Source: Flavihumibacter fluvii (lineage in GTDB: Bacteria > Bacteroidota > Bacteroidia > Chitinophagales > Chitinophagaceae). From it: a stretch of DNA of 64,000 nucleotides. The notes beneath the pieces were generated by a model, which worked only from the letters and a program-made list of their open reading frames with translations, was not told the DNA's origin and ran no database searches. This document shows, piece after piece, positions 17,710 through 25,609 of the stretch (its first letter is position 1; the number at the start of each line of letters is the position of its first letter). Where the stretch lies: assembly GCF_018595675.2 (NCBI RefSeq), contig NZ_CP092333.1, positions 2,070,001 to 2,134,000 of the forward strand, read 5' to 3'. Position numbers and translations under genes: made by a program.

Positions 17710-18239
17710 CCCCTGTATATTAGAATTTTACGTAAAAAAGCGCATTGTAAATACCTGATCAACTTGTTATTCAGTTGTTTATACCTGACAACGAGCAGGT
17801 GCGCACAAATCACATCGGGAAGCAGGACCGATGATCCAGGCAGGCAGAGTGGTTTTTCAATAGGATGGCATGACACCCGGTGCCAAGGGATTTGCACAAC
17901 GGCATGGCTACCTACGTGGCTGGTAAAAAACAGGTGCAGATGGCCGTTACAGTTTCAAAACATTGAGGCCTGCCCACTATCCGAAAAGCCAGGTCCCGGC
18001 CCATTTCCATATACCAGTTCAGGAGCGCCGGGTAGAACAGCTTACTGGTGGTTCATTATATGTTTTCAGTTAATCCCTATGTGCCAGCAGCAGAAACTAT
18101 GGAAAGAAAATTTCCAAAAGGTGGAAATGGGGTATTGAAACTTATCAATAAAAATGGACTTTTAACCACGAAGCGGAATATTATCTTAATTATGAAAATT
18201 GACGATAATCCAACAGCCTTATCCCCTGTAGCCAAATAA
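17710..18239 (+). pseudogene. Decayed intradiol ring-cleavage dioxygenase-like gene
   Basis: The ~650-base gap between glnS and the YggS gene contains the ordered remains of a secreted intradiol dioxygenase-like protein in three frames. A signal-like stretch LINLLFSCLYLTTSRCAQ comes first, then RHGYLRGW (17900-17923). One frame away follow TGADGRYSFKTLRPAHYP and QVPAHFHIPVQERR, the iron-site core, ending in a stop at 18073. The C-terminus GGNGVLKLINKNGL and KRNIILIMKI lies in another frame to 18239. The central N-terminal core is deleted. The last ~20 bases overlap the 3' end of the YggS gene. Confidence 0.75.
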
Positions 18240-18881
18240 AAGGCTACCGATGCGAATAAGGGTAGCTCCTTCCTCGAGAGCGACCTGATAATCACCACTC
18301 ATGCCCATGGACAAAAAATCAGCCGGCGAACTGAACCCGTTCTTATCAAACAATTTTTTGAGCTTTTTGAATTCCTGTCGAACCAGGGCCTGGTCTTCAC
18401 TAAAAGAAGCCATACCCATCAGGCCACGGATCCGGACACCGGTAAAAGCAGCAGGGTCGGCCTGTATCTGGGCCATGCAAGCGGTAAGTTCAGTTTCATC
18501 AAACCCGAATTTTGTTTCTTCGCGGGCGATATGTACCTGCAACAGGCAGGGAATAGGGCGACCCAGTTTAATACCTTGTTTATGGATCTCTTTTAAAAGA
18601 TTTAGGCTGTCGACACCATGTACCAGGTAAACAAAAGGTGCAATAAATTTTACTTTATTAGACTGAAGGTGGCCTATAAAATGCCATCGGATATCTGCAG
18701 GTAAAACCGCTTGTTTTTCGACCAGTTCCTGCACATAATTTTCACCGAAATCCCGCTGGCCGGCGTTATACAAGTCGAGGATATCAGACGCTGGCTTGGT
18801 CTTGCTAACCGCCACCAGTCCGGCTCCGTGTGCTTCACAAACATTCCTCAGGTCGAAGAATTTCTCTTTATTAATCGCCAT
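18219..18881 (-). CDS. yggS: YggS family pyridoxal phosphate homeostasis protein
   Basis: Single-domain fold-type III PLP-binding protein of 220 residues, the usual size. The PLP lysine is in LVAVSKTKP (Lys27), and family signatures DFGENYVQEL, WHFIGHLQSNKVK, HGVDSLNLL, GLMGMASF and LSMGMSGDYQVALEEG are present. These proteins maintain PLP and amino-acid balance without a known enzymatic reaction. The stop region overlaps the end of the decayed dioxygenase gene. It lies downstream of the acyl-CoA dehydrogenase but behind a strong terminator, so it is probably separately transcribed. Confidence 0.93.
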   Translation of the reverse strand: MAINKEKFFDLRNVCEAHGAGLVAVSKTKPASDILDLYNAGQRDFGENYVQELVEKQAVLPADIRWHFIGHLQSNKVKFIAPFVYLVHGVDSLNLLKEIHKQGIKLGRPIPCLLQVHIAREETKFGFDETELTACMAQIQADPAAFTGVRIRGLMGMASFSEDQALVRQEFKKLKKLFDKNGFSSPADFLSMGMSGDYQVALEEGATLIRIGSLLFGYRG

Positions 18882-18911
18882 GCTGCAAGCTACGGCCTAA
18901 GGTGCTAAGCA

Positions 18912-18939
18912 CAAAAAAAAGCCTCCCTAGCGGGAGGCT
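18912..18939 (-). terminator. Intrinsic terminator of the acyl-CoA dehydrogenase gene
   Basis: Hairpin with 8-bp arms agcctccc/gggaggct and a 4-base loop. On the minus strand it is followed by a run of eight U residues, ~24 bases after the stop of the dehydrogenase. Confidence 0.9.
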
Positions 18940-18962
18940 GGGCAAGCAACCATATCCAAAAA

Positions 18963-20117
18963 CTATTTTAGAATTGAGCGGCTTATCACAATACGCTGCA
19001 CTTCAGAAGTACCTTCATATATCTGTGTGATCTTGGCATCGCGCATCAATCTTTCTACGTGAAATTCTTTTACAAATCCATAACCGCCATGGACCTGCAC
19101 GGCTTCCGTCGTGATCCACATTGCTGCTTCTGATGCAAATACTTTTGCCATGGAACCACTAATCGTGTAATCGCGTCCGCTATCTTTTTCCCATGCAGCT
19201 TTCAGGCATAATAACCGGGCAGCTTCAACCTTTGTGGCCATATCAGCCAGTTTGAACTGGATGGCCTGGTGGTGCATGATTTCTTTTCCAAATGCTTTCC
19301 TCTGCTTGGAATAATTCAAGGCCAGTTCATAGGCTCCGCTGGCAATTCCAAGGGCCTGTGAAGCAATACCAATGCGGCCTCCGGCCAAAGTCTTCATCGC
19401 GAATTTGAACCCGGATCCATCTGCTCCGATCCTGTTTTCCCTGGGAACTTTTACATCCGTAAATGAGATGCTATGTGTATCACTTCCCCTAATGCCCATT
19501 TTATTTTCTTTGGCACCAATGGAAATTCCGGGCCAGCTCTTTTCAACAATAAATGCATTGATACCATGAGATCCCTGGTTGATATCTGTTTGGGCAATCA
19601 CCAGGTATACAGAAGCTGATGACCCATTGGTGATCCAGTTTTTGATTCCGTTTAGCAGGTAATAGTCCCCCTTGTCTTCAGCAGTAGTTTTTTGGGAAGT
19701 TGCATCGCTGCCGGCTTCTGGCTCACTTAATAAAAATGCACCTATATAAAGTTCACCATCCTTTTTACCCTGTGCCAGCGGCGTGAGGTATTTTACTTTT
19801 TGTTGTTCGTTACCATAGGTTTCCAATCCCCAGCAAACCAGACTATTATTAACGCTCATGCAAACGCTTGTACTGGCATCTATTTTACTGATCTCTTCCA
19901 TGGCCAGCACGTAACTAACTGTGTCCATGCCTGCACCACCGTACTTCGGATCAACCATCATGCCCATAAAACCCAGATCAGCCAGCTGCATGATCTGCTC
20001 CCTGGGAAATTGCTGCTTTTCGTCTCGCTCAATTACTCCCGGCAGGCATTGGTTTTGCGCGAAATCACGCGCCGCTTGTTGAATCATCAAATGTTCTTCA
20101 CTCCATCCAAATTGCAT
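18963..20117 (-). CDS. Acyl-CoA dehydrogenase
   Basis: FAD-dependent acyl-CoA dehydrogenase of 384 residues, starting at the ATG at 20117 (MQFGWSEEHLMIQQAARDFA); the frame is open further upstream through the promoter region without a plausible start. It catalyses alpha,beta-desaturation of acyl-CoA in fatty or branched-chain acid breakdown. Family signatures: GAFLLSEPEAGSDA (FAD/substrate loop), GIKNWITNG, GGRIGIASQALG, QVHGGYGFVKE, and the catalytic glutamate in YEGTSEVQ near residue 366. Overall it resembles short/medium-chain butyryl-CoA-type enzymes. No electron-transfer flavoprotein gene is adjacent. Confidence 0.94.
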   Translation of the reverse strand: MQFGWSEEHLMIQQAARDFAQNQCLPGVIERDEKQQFPREQIMQLADLGFMGMMVDPKYGGAGMDTVSYVLAMEEISKIDASTSVCMSVNNSLVCWGLETYGNEQQKVKYLTPLAQGKKDGELYIGAFLLSEPEAGSDATSQKTTAEDKGDYYLLNGIKNWITNGSSASVYLVIAQTDINQGSHGINAFIVEKSWPGISIGAKENKMGIRGSDTHSISFTDVKVPRENRIGADGSGFKFAMKTLAGGRIGIASQALGIASGAYELALNYSKQRKAFGKEIMHHQAIQFKLADMATKVEAARLLCLKAAWEKDSGRDYTISGSMAKVFASEAAMWITTEAVQVHGGYGFVKEFHVERLMRDAKITQIYEGTSEVQRIVISRSILK

Positions 20118-20138
20118 AATCGGATCTTTAAAGTGGGG

Positions 20139-20146
20139 CAAAAATA
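20139..20146 (-). promoter_or_regulatory. Putative -7 box for the acyl-CoA dehydrogenase
   Basis: TATTTTTG on the minus strand, 21 bases before the ATG at 20117. No clear -33 element. Confidence 0.45.
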
Positions 20147-20261
20147 GCCGAATTCGCCAAATTACTAACACTTGTTAGCAGAAATATTAAAAGAAATTGG
20201 TTTGTTCCCGAAAGTTTCAAAAACAACTAAATTTTTATCCGTTTAACCTTTAACAGGTATT

Positions 20262-20269
20262 TACATTTG
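20262..20269 (+). promoter_or_regulatory. Putative -7 box for the methyltransferase gene
   Basis: TACATTTG fits TAnnTTTG, 14 bases before the ATG at 20284. GTTTAAC at the -33 distance is only a weak match. Confidence 0.5.
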
Positions 20270-20283
20270 CTGGTAAGAAAGCC

Positions 20284-20883
20284 ATGGAAAAATCATTGGG
20301 TGAAACCTATTGGAATAATCGATACCTGCAAAGCCAAACCGGTTGGGATATAGGTTATCCTTCTACGCCCCTGAAAACGTATATCGACCAGCTCAACAGC
20401 AAAGATTTATCCATTTTGGTACCAGGATGTGGGAATGGCTATGAAGTGAAATACCTCCTTGAGCAAGGATTTCAGCATATTACCGCAATAGATATTGCCT
20501 CTGCATTAACAGCTAACCTGGAGAAAAAGCTGCAATCTTTTACCAATAAGGAGCTGACAATCATTACCGGTGATTTCTTTACACTAACCGGCTGCTATGA
20601 TCTGATATTGGAACAAACTTTTTTTTGTGCATTAGATCCGGTTCTGCGCATTGCCTATGCACGAAAAATGCAGGAACTGCTCCAACCAAATGGGCTTCTA
20701 GCTGGGGTACTATTTAACCGTGATTTTGACGGTGGGCCGCCATTCGGGGGTAGTCGGGAAAATTATGAATTACTATTTGCACCATTCTTTCGGATAAAAA
20801 AAATGGAGATGTGCTACAACTCCATTGATTCCAGAAAAAAAACTGAACTCTTTATTATTTTGGAAGCAAGACCGCATCAATAA
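20284..20883 (+). CDS. SAM-dependent methyltransferase, TPMT-like
   Basis: Protein of 199 residues with a Rossmann-type SAM domain of the thiopurine methyltransferase-like group. The N-terminus YWNNRYLQSQTGWDIGYPSTPLK is characteristic of that group, motif I is ILVPGCGNGYE, the acidic strand end is AIDIA, and EQTFFCALDP follows the usual position of the fourth strand. Likely substrates are small thiols or halide/chalcogen compounds, but none can be assigned. The last 29 bases overlap the convergent fasciclin gene. Confidence 0.88.
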   Translation: MEKSLGETYWNNRYLQSQTGWDIGYPSTPLKTYIDQLNSKDLSILVPGCGNGYEVKYLLEQGFQHITAIDIASALTANLEKKLQSFTNKELTIITGDFFTLTGCYDLILEQTFFCALDPVLRIAYARKMQELLQPNGLLAGVLFNRDFDGGPPFGGSRENYELLFAPFFRIKKMEMCYNSIDSRKKTELFIILEARPHQ

Positions 20884-21373
20884 TATGGATAAGGCCATTT
20901 GATCCTTTCAGATCGGCAGCGGTAACATAAGCTGAAGCCCCGTTTTCATCTGTCAGCCTGATCTTGCCACCTTCTGTGGTCGCAATGAGTTTCCCGCCGC
21001 TTAATGTTGGCAGTATTGTCTTTCCGCCACCATCGAAAATTGCCTTGTTGATTGTGGCAGCATCAAATGTTCCCAGAACAACATGGTATATCAGCATTTT
21101 GGTCAGGACAGGATTATTCTCCGGTTTCACCAAGGCATCCAATGTTCCTGGTGGCAGTTTAGTAAAGGCATCATTGGTTGGCGCAAATACGGTAAATGGG
21201 CCGACACCTTTAAGTGTGGCAACGAGGTCAGCAGCTTTGACTACAGCCATAAAAGTTGAATGAACTGTTGAACCGCTGGCCACCTCAATAATATCCGCAG
21301 ATTGAGCTTCTGCTGCTTTTCCTCCTAATAAAACTGACGCACTGATCACCATGAACAGAATAACTCTTTTCAT
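20855..21373 (-). CDS. Secreted fasciclin-domain protein
   Basis: Protein of 172 residues: a Sec signal peptide (MKRVILFMVISASVLLGGKAAEAQ) then a single fasciclin/FAS1 domain (about 38-170). It carries both conserved blocks, VGPFTVFAPTNDAFTKLPPGTLD and the C-terminal NGLIHIIDAVLLPK, as well as the YHVVLG segment. FAS1 domains mediate adhesion or polymer binding at the cell surface. The 3' end overlaps that of the methyltransferase on the other strand. No operon partner is apparent. Confidence 0.93.
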   Translation of the reverse strand: MKRVILFMVISASVLLGGKAAEAQSADIIEVASGSTVHSTFMAVVKAADLVATLKGVGPFTVFAPTNDAFTKLPPGTLDALVKPENNPVLTKMLIYHVVLGTFDAATINKAIFDGGGKTILPTLSGGKLIATTEGGKIRLTDENGASAYVTAADLKGSNGLIHIIDAVLLPK

Positions 21374-21529
21374 ACAAATAATTTAAATAATGTTTGAATC
21401 TGGATTACCCTCTACCGGACAATCAACCTTCATTACGGTTTTAAGAAGTGATATAAATACTATTCAAACAACGGGCCAGAAAAAAATCAACTTAAAACTA
21501 TTTCCAATGGTGAGAACCAATTTAACTAA

Positions 21530-22600
21530 TCAAACTGAAGGTTCCTGCTGACTTAAACAATGAAAACTGCCAAGACCCCAAATGATTTCAGTTGAATCAA
21601 TTCCAATTACTTTCCTGTTGGGAAAACAATCCTGAATAATCTGAAGGGCAAGGTCATCTTTCTTACTGCGAAAGGTTGGTACAATGACCGCATTATTTGA
21701 GATGTAAAAATTAGCATAGGAGGCAGGTAACGGCTGGCCATCATACTCAACCGTATCTGGCATGGGCAATTCAATAATATTCAGCGGCTGCCCATTGATC
21801 AGGCGCATTTGCTGTAATTGTTGCAGGTTACCTTTTAATATTCCGTAATTCTCATTTTCTGCATCATCTTCAATAACAGTGAGGACGGTGTTTTCGTTAA
21901 CAAATCGAACCGTATCGTCAATATGGCCATCGGTATCGTCTCCAATAATTCCTTCATCTACCCATAATACCTGTTGAACACCATAATAAGCAATTAGGTA
22001 TTGTTCGATCTGTTGCTGGTTAAGTGATGGATTTCGATTCGGATTCAGGAGGCAGGCCTTTGAAGTCATAACAGTCCCCTTACCGTTGAATTCTACAGCC
22101 CCCCCTTCCATAATGATACCGGGATAATATACCGGGATATTATAGTGTTGGGCAATTTTTGTAGGGATGTTATCATCGAGGTCGAACGGCGGGTATTTTC
22201 CGCCCCAGGCGTTATAATTCCAATCTACGATTACTTTCTTTTGCCGGGCTTCGGGGTTGATCAGGAAAGCCGGGCCATGATCCCTGCACCAGGCATCGTT
22301 GGTGGCATGGAAATAAAATTCAACGCGCTCCAGATTGACCTGTGCTTTTTCAAGATTCCGCAGGGCAAATGACTTCATATCATTGTCATTAACGTTGATA
22401 CATACACGCTCGCTTTCAGCCAGGGCTTTTACAAACTGCGCATAGTAAGGAAAAATCGCATGAATTTTTCCCGGCCAGGATGCTTCTTTATGCGGCCAGC
22501 TTAACCATGTGGCATCATGTGGAGCAAATTCAGCAGGGAAATAGTATCCTGCAGCTGCAGGCGTTGGCTGGTTAAGGCCTTGAAGCATGTCAGTCTTCAT
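21530..22600 (-). CDS. aguA: Agmatine deiminase
   Basis: Pentein-fold hydrolase of ~356 residues that converts agmatine to N-carbamoylputrescine. AEFAPHDATWLSWPH is the family N-terminus; the catalytic acid/His block is DTDGHIDDTVRF; the substrate region is WCRDHGPAFLI; and the nucleophilic cysteine is in FHCLSQQEP near the C-terminus. The residues before it are GLGS rather than the usual GGGN, a small deviation. The start at 22600 overlaps the aguB stop by 11 bases; an ATG at 22588 is an equally possible start. Together with aguB it forms the agmatine-to-putrescine route. Confidence 0.92.
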   Translation of the reverse strand: MKTDMLQGLNQPTPAAAGYYFPAEFAPHDATWLSWPHKEASWPGKIHAIFPYYAQFVKALAESERVCINVNDNDMKSFALRNLEKAQVNLERVEFYFHATNDAWCRDHGPAFLINPEARQKKVIVDWNYNAWGGKYPPFDLDDNIPTKIAQHYNIPVYYPGIIMEGGAVEFNGKGTVMTSKACLLNPNRNPSLNQQQIEQYLIAYYGVQQVLWVDEGIIGDDTDGHIDDTVRFVNENTVLTVIEDDAENENYGILKGNLQQLQQMRLINGQPLNIIELPMPDTVEYDGQPLPASYANFYISNNAVIVPTFRSKKDDLALQIIQDCFPNRKVIGIDSTEIIWGLGSFHCLSQQEPSV

Positions 22601-23465
22601 CAATAAATCTTTTGGTAATTGGTTGATAGGAATCAATTCTGCGGTCGCGCAAGAATGGCCAATGGGTGCGGTACCGGTCAGTTTTGCCCAGGTCGATCTC
22701 CATTACCTTAACTTCTTCTGTTTCATGTGACGCCTGGTAAAGGACTGTCCCAAATGGATTCGAAATAAAGGATCCACCCCAGAATTTCATGGCGCCATCC
22801 TGCTCCAGCCCTACCCTGTTAACGCTAACAACATGAACACCATTTGCCACAGCATGGGATTTTTGGATCGTTTGCCAGGCATTATACTGTTCTGTATTAG
22901 TATCCTCATCCTGGGATGTAGCCCACCCGATGGCTGTTGGATAGAATAGAATTTCAGCGCCCATTAAGGCAGTGATACGGGCAGCTTCAGGGTACCATTG
23001 GTCCCAACAGATCAGCACACCAAAAGTGGCAAATTTTGTTTTGAAGATTTTGTACCCGATATCGCCTGGAGTAAAATAAAATTTCTCATAATACGACGGA
23101 TCGTCGGGGATATGCATTTTCCGATACTTACCAAGGTAAGTGCCGTCTGCATCGATAACAGCTGTTGTATTGTGGTAAAGGCCCTGTGTTCGCTTTTCAA
23201 ATAATGAGGCGATAATCACAACTCCCGCTTCCCTGGCTATCAGACTTAGTTTTTCAGTAGCTGGCCCGGGTATGGGCTCTGCCAGTTTAAAGTTTTCGTA
23301 ATCCTCAACATCACAGAAATACAATGACGTAAATAATTCCTGCAGGCAAACGATCTGCGCTCCCTGGGCTGCGGCTGTTCGAATTTTAGTGATGGCTTTT
23401 TGTAGATTCTCTTCTTTATTGGCAGTACAACTCATCTGTACCAGCCCGATTTTTACAGTCGGCAT
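22590..23465 (-). CDS. aguB: N-carbamoylputrescine amidase
   Basis: Nitrilase-superfamily amidase of 291 residues that hydrolyses N-carbamoylputrescine to putrescine, CO2 and ammonia. The catalytic triad is visible: Glu in CLQELFTSLYFC, Lys in GKYRKMHIPDDP and Cys in VLICWDQWYPEAAR. The C-terminal RDRRIDSYQPITKRF is typical of the AguB subgroup. It is the first gene of a two-gene operon with aguA; the overlapping stop and start suggest translational coupling. Putrescine made here could feed polyamine synthesis. Confidence 0.95.
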   Translation of the reverse strand: MPTVKIGLVQMSCTANKEENLQKAITKIRTAAAQGAQIVCLQELFTSLYFCDVEDYENFKLAEPIPGPATEKLSLIAREAGVVIIASLFEKRTQGLYHNTTAVIDADGTYLGKYRKMHIPDDPSYYEKFYFTPGDIGYKIFKTKFATFGVLICWDQWYPEAARITALMGAEILFYPTAIGWATSQDEDTNTEQYNAWQTIQKSHAVANGVHVVSVNRVGLEQDGAMKFWGGSFISNPFGTVLYQASHETEEVKVMEIDLGKTDRYRTHWPFLRDRRIDSYQPITKRFIDED

Positions 23466-23484
23466 ATACGCTCAATTTAAGCGC

Positions 23485-23492
23485 CAAATGTA
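23485..23492 (-). promoter_or_regulatory. Putative -7 box for aguBA
   Basis: TACATTTG on the minus strand, about 20 bases before the aguB ATG at 23465. No clear -33 TTG. Confidence 0.5.
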
Positions 23493-23508
23493 AGATAAGT
23501 CAGTCACT

Positions 23509-24579
23509 CTATGAGGCGCGGCCCATCTGTTTAAGGAAAGAAACGTGTGAAGCCACGGCCAGCCTTGTTTTAGGATATTCGATATAGGGAATGCCATATT
23601 CACGGCATGCATCACGGATTATCTTGCTGATTGCCGGGTAATGTACGTGTGATATCTTTGGGAATAGGTGGTGTTCAATCTGGAAATTGAGACCGCCTAC
23701 TAACCAGCTCACCACTTTATTATGGGTTGCAAAATTGGCCGTTGTTTTAAGTTGGTGCACAGCCCACTCATCTTCCAGGCGACCGGTTTTCGCATCGGGA
23801 ACTGGAAACGCAGTATGCTCTACAGTATGGGCCAATTGGAAAACCATACTGATCACAAATCCAGCGAGGCAGGTATAAATCAGGAAGCCAATCAGCCAGC
23901 TTTGGAAGCCCAGCATATAAATGGGTAATCCAACGAATAAGAACAGATGGAGTAACTTGAAACCCCAGAATACCAGGTGGTCAGCAATGCTCATTTTTTT
24001 CAATGGCATGTTGCCGATTTTAGAACGGAAATATTTGTTGTAATCCAGCACAAAAATCCAAAGAATATACAACAAGGAATAAAGCAACCAAAAATACAGG
24101 TGCTGGTATTTATGTAATTTATATTTCTTCTGGGTTGTGCTCATACGCATCCATGGTTGGATATCGATATCATCATCAACTCCATCAACATTCGTATAAG
24201 CATGATGAATAACATTATGTTTCACATTCCACATGAAATTATTCCCTCCTAACATGTTCAGGGAGAAGGCTGCCAGTTGGTTGACCCATTTGTATTTACT
24301 GAAACTGCCGTGGGCACCATCATGCATGACATTGAAACCGATAGCAGCTACAATACCACCAAGTAACACACATTCCAAAATGGCTGCCCATGCTACCGGG
24401 GTAAAAAATACCAGGTGAACATAAACGGACACAAAAGCCACCATCAGGATAATCGCTTTGGTGAACAGGTTGGAATTACCAGTTGTGGACGTGCCTTTTT
24501 CTTCGAAATACTGGGTGATCCTTTTTTTCAGCTCAGTGTGAAAGGATTGTGCAGATTGAGTAAACTTTGGAGTTACCAT
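23509..24579 (-). CDS. Membrane fatty acid (acyl-CoA/acyl-lipid) desaturase
   Basis: Integral di-iron desaturase of 356 residues. The three histidine boxes are HDGAH (86-90), HNVIHH (121-126) and QIEHH (300-304); the Gln in the third is typical of front-end or linoleoyl-type desaturases. Hydrophobic segments surround them (about 41-90, 160-180 and 205-245). It introduces a double bond in membrane acyl chains using O2 and an electron donor. No cytochrome b5 domain is fused. The 42-base gap to the upstream aguBA promoter suggests an independent unit. Confidence 0.93.
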   Translation of the reverse strand: MVTPKFTQSAQSFHTELKKRITQYFEEKGTSTTGNSNLFTKAIILMVAFVSVYVHLVFFTPVAWAAILECVLLGGIVAAIGFNVMHDGAHGSFSKYKWVNQLAAFSLNMLGGNNFMWNVKHNVIHHAYTNVDGVDDDIDIQPWMRMSTTQKKYKLHKYQHLYFWLLYSLLYILWIFVLDYNKYFRSKIGNMPLKKMSIADHLVFWGFKLLHLFLFVGLPIYMLGFQSWLIGFLIYTCLAGFVISMVFQLAHTVEHTAFPVPDAKTGRLEDEWAVHQLKTTANFATHNKVVSWLVGGLNFQIEHHLFPKISHVHYPAISKIIRDACREYGIPYIEYPKTRLAVASHVSFLKQMGRAS

Positions 24580-24612
24580 GATATCTAATGGGTTCTATAA
24601 GGAATAGAAACG

Positions 24613-24620
24613 CAAAATTA
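24613..24620 (-). promoter_or_regulatory. Putative -7 box for the desaturase
   Basis: TAATTTTG on the minus strand, 34 bases before the ATG at 24579. The rest of the 240-base gap up to 24819 is AT-rich, includes an atatatatat tract, and shows nothing else I recognise. Confidence 0.45.
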
Positions 24621-24819
24621 CGTGCAATATTCCCATAAACCCCAGTTTTAGAGAATTTAAGACATAATTGTGCTATTAGGACCGGTTCAGCTCTCAGGCC
24701 TTAAAAGACAAATAAAGACTGTTTATACTTTAGTAATTTGTTTTTCAATTAATTAAGAATAAAACAATATATATATATCTTTTTTCAGGATTACAGGATT
24801 ATTGGATGGGTAGAAAGGG

Positions 24820-25557
24820 TTAGGTTTCATTTTGGATGAGGGCATCGAGGGTCTTAATTCCAATGGATTTCTGTGTTGTGAAGCCTTCACCATAACGCAC
24901 GCCGATACGCTTGCCCAGCATCCTGGCCCTGGCTACAACACTTTCCCGGAAATCCGGGGTAGAAATATATGTTCTCGGGCCTTCAGCCTCCATTTCCGGA
25001 TTATAGAATTGTGTCGTATAGGCTTCAATGGCCATCATCCTCTGTTCAAATACAGCTGAGATATCAACAATCAGGTCTGGTTCATGCAAACGATCCTGGA
25101 TATAGTGCAGGATGTATTTAGGCCGCCACCGATCCTGTGGTAGACCATCATTATCGCGGGTCTCAATTTTAACAAGTCCGGCCAAAAAACTAGCATCAGC
25201 GATCAATTTACCCGCCCGGCCATGGTCGGGATGGCGATCATCCAATGCATTGGAAAGGATTATTTCAGGTTGGTATTTACGGATGGCACGGATCAGCAAC
25301 AGCTGATGCGCTTCATCATTAATGAAAAATCCATCACGCATTTTAAGGTTTTCCCGGACAGTAATTCCCATGATCTCCCCTGCCCGGGCTGCTTCTGCAT
25401 AACGGCGGGTAACATCACCGCGGGTTCCCAGTTCGCCCTGCGTGAGGTCGATGACCCCTACTTTTTTCCCGTTTTTGATCTCATTTATGATTGTGCCGGA
25501 GCAACCCAGCTCTACGTCATCGGGGTGTACCCCTATTGCAAGAATATCAAGTTTCAT
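24820..25557 (-). CDS. bshB1: Bacillithiol biosynthesis deacetylase BshB1
   Basis: Zinc-dependent PIG-L-family deacetylase of 245 residues from the ATG at 25557; a longer open frame upstream is only the antisense of the helicase start. It removes the acetyl group from GlcNAc-malate, the second step of bacillithiol synthesis. The metal motif is IGVHPDDVELGCSG (His11, Asp14), with the second site HPDHGRAG; the strand ITQGELGTRG-like block (DLTQGELGTRGD) and TYISTPDFRESVVARARMLG are BshB1-specific. bshA and bshC are not in the window, but ytxJ is. Confidence 0.95.
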   Translation of the reverse strand: MKLDILAIGVHPDDVELGCSGTIINEIKNGKKVGVIDLTQGELGTRGDVTRRYAEAARAGEIMGITVRENLKMRDGFFINDEAHQLLLIRAIRKYQPEIILSNALDDRHPDHGRAGKLIADASFLAGLVKIETRDNDGLPQDRWRPKYILHYIQDRLHEPDLIVDISAVFEQRMMAIEAYTTQFYNPEMEAEGPRTYISTPDFRESVVARARMLGKRIGVRYGEGFTTQKSIGIKTLDALIQNET

Positions 25558-25562
25558 AGCTT

Positions 25563-25595
25563 GCAAAGGTAGTGCGTTTATTATCCTACCTTTGC
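25563..25595. promoter_or_regulatory. Symmetric divergent promoter between bshB1 and the helicase gene
   Basis: A perfect 10-bp inverted repeat, gcaaaggtag (25563-25572) and ctacctttgc (25586-25595), contains a TACCTTTG -7 box on each strand. On the minus strand the box ends ~7 bases before the bshB1 ATG, suggesting a leaderless transcript. On the + strand it ends 15 bases before the helicase ATG. Confidence 0.6.
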
Positions 25596-25609
25596 GCAAA
25601 TTTTGACAT

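Noticed and set aside
24760-24780. Short AT dinucleotide run
   Set aside because: Simple low-complexity sequence in an AT-rich intergenic region, too short to be a meaningful repeat.
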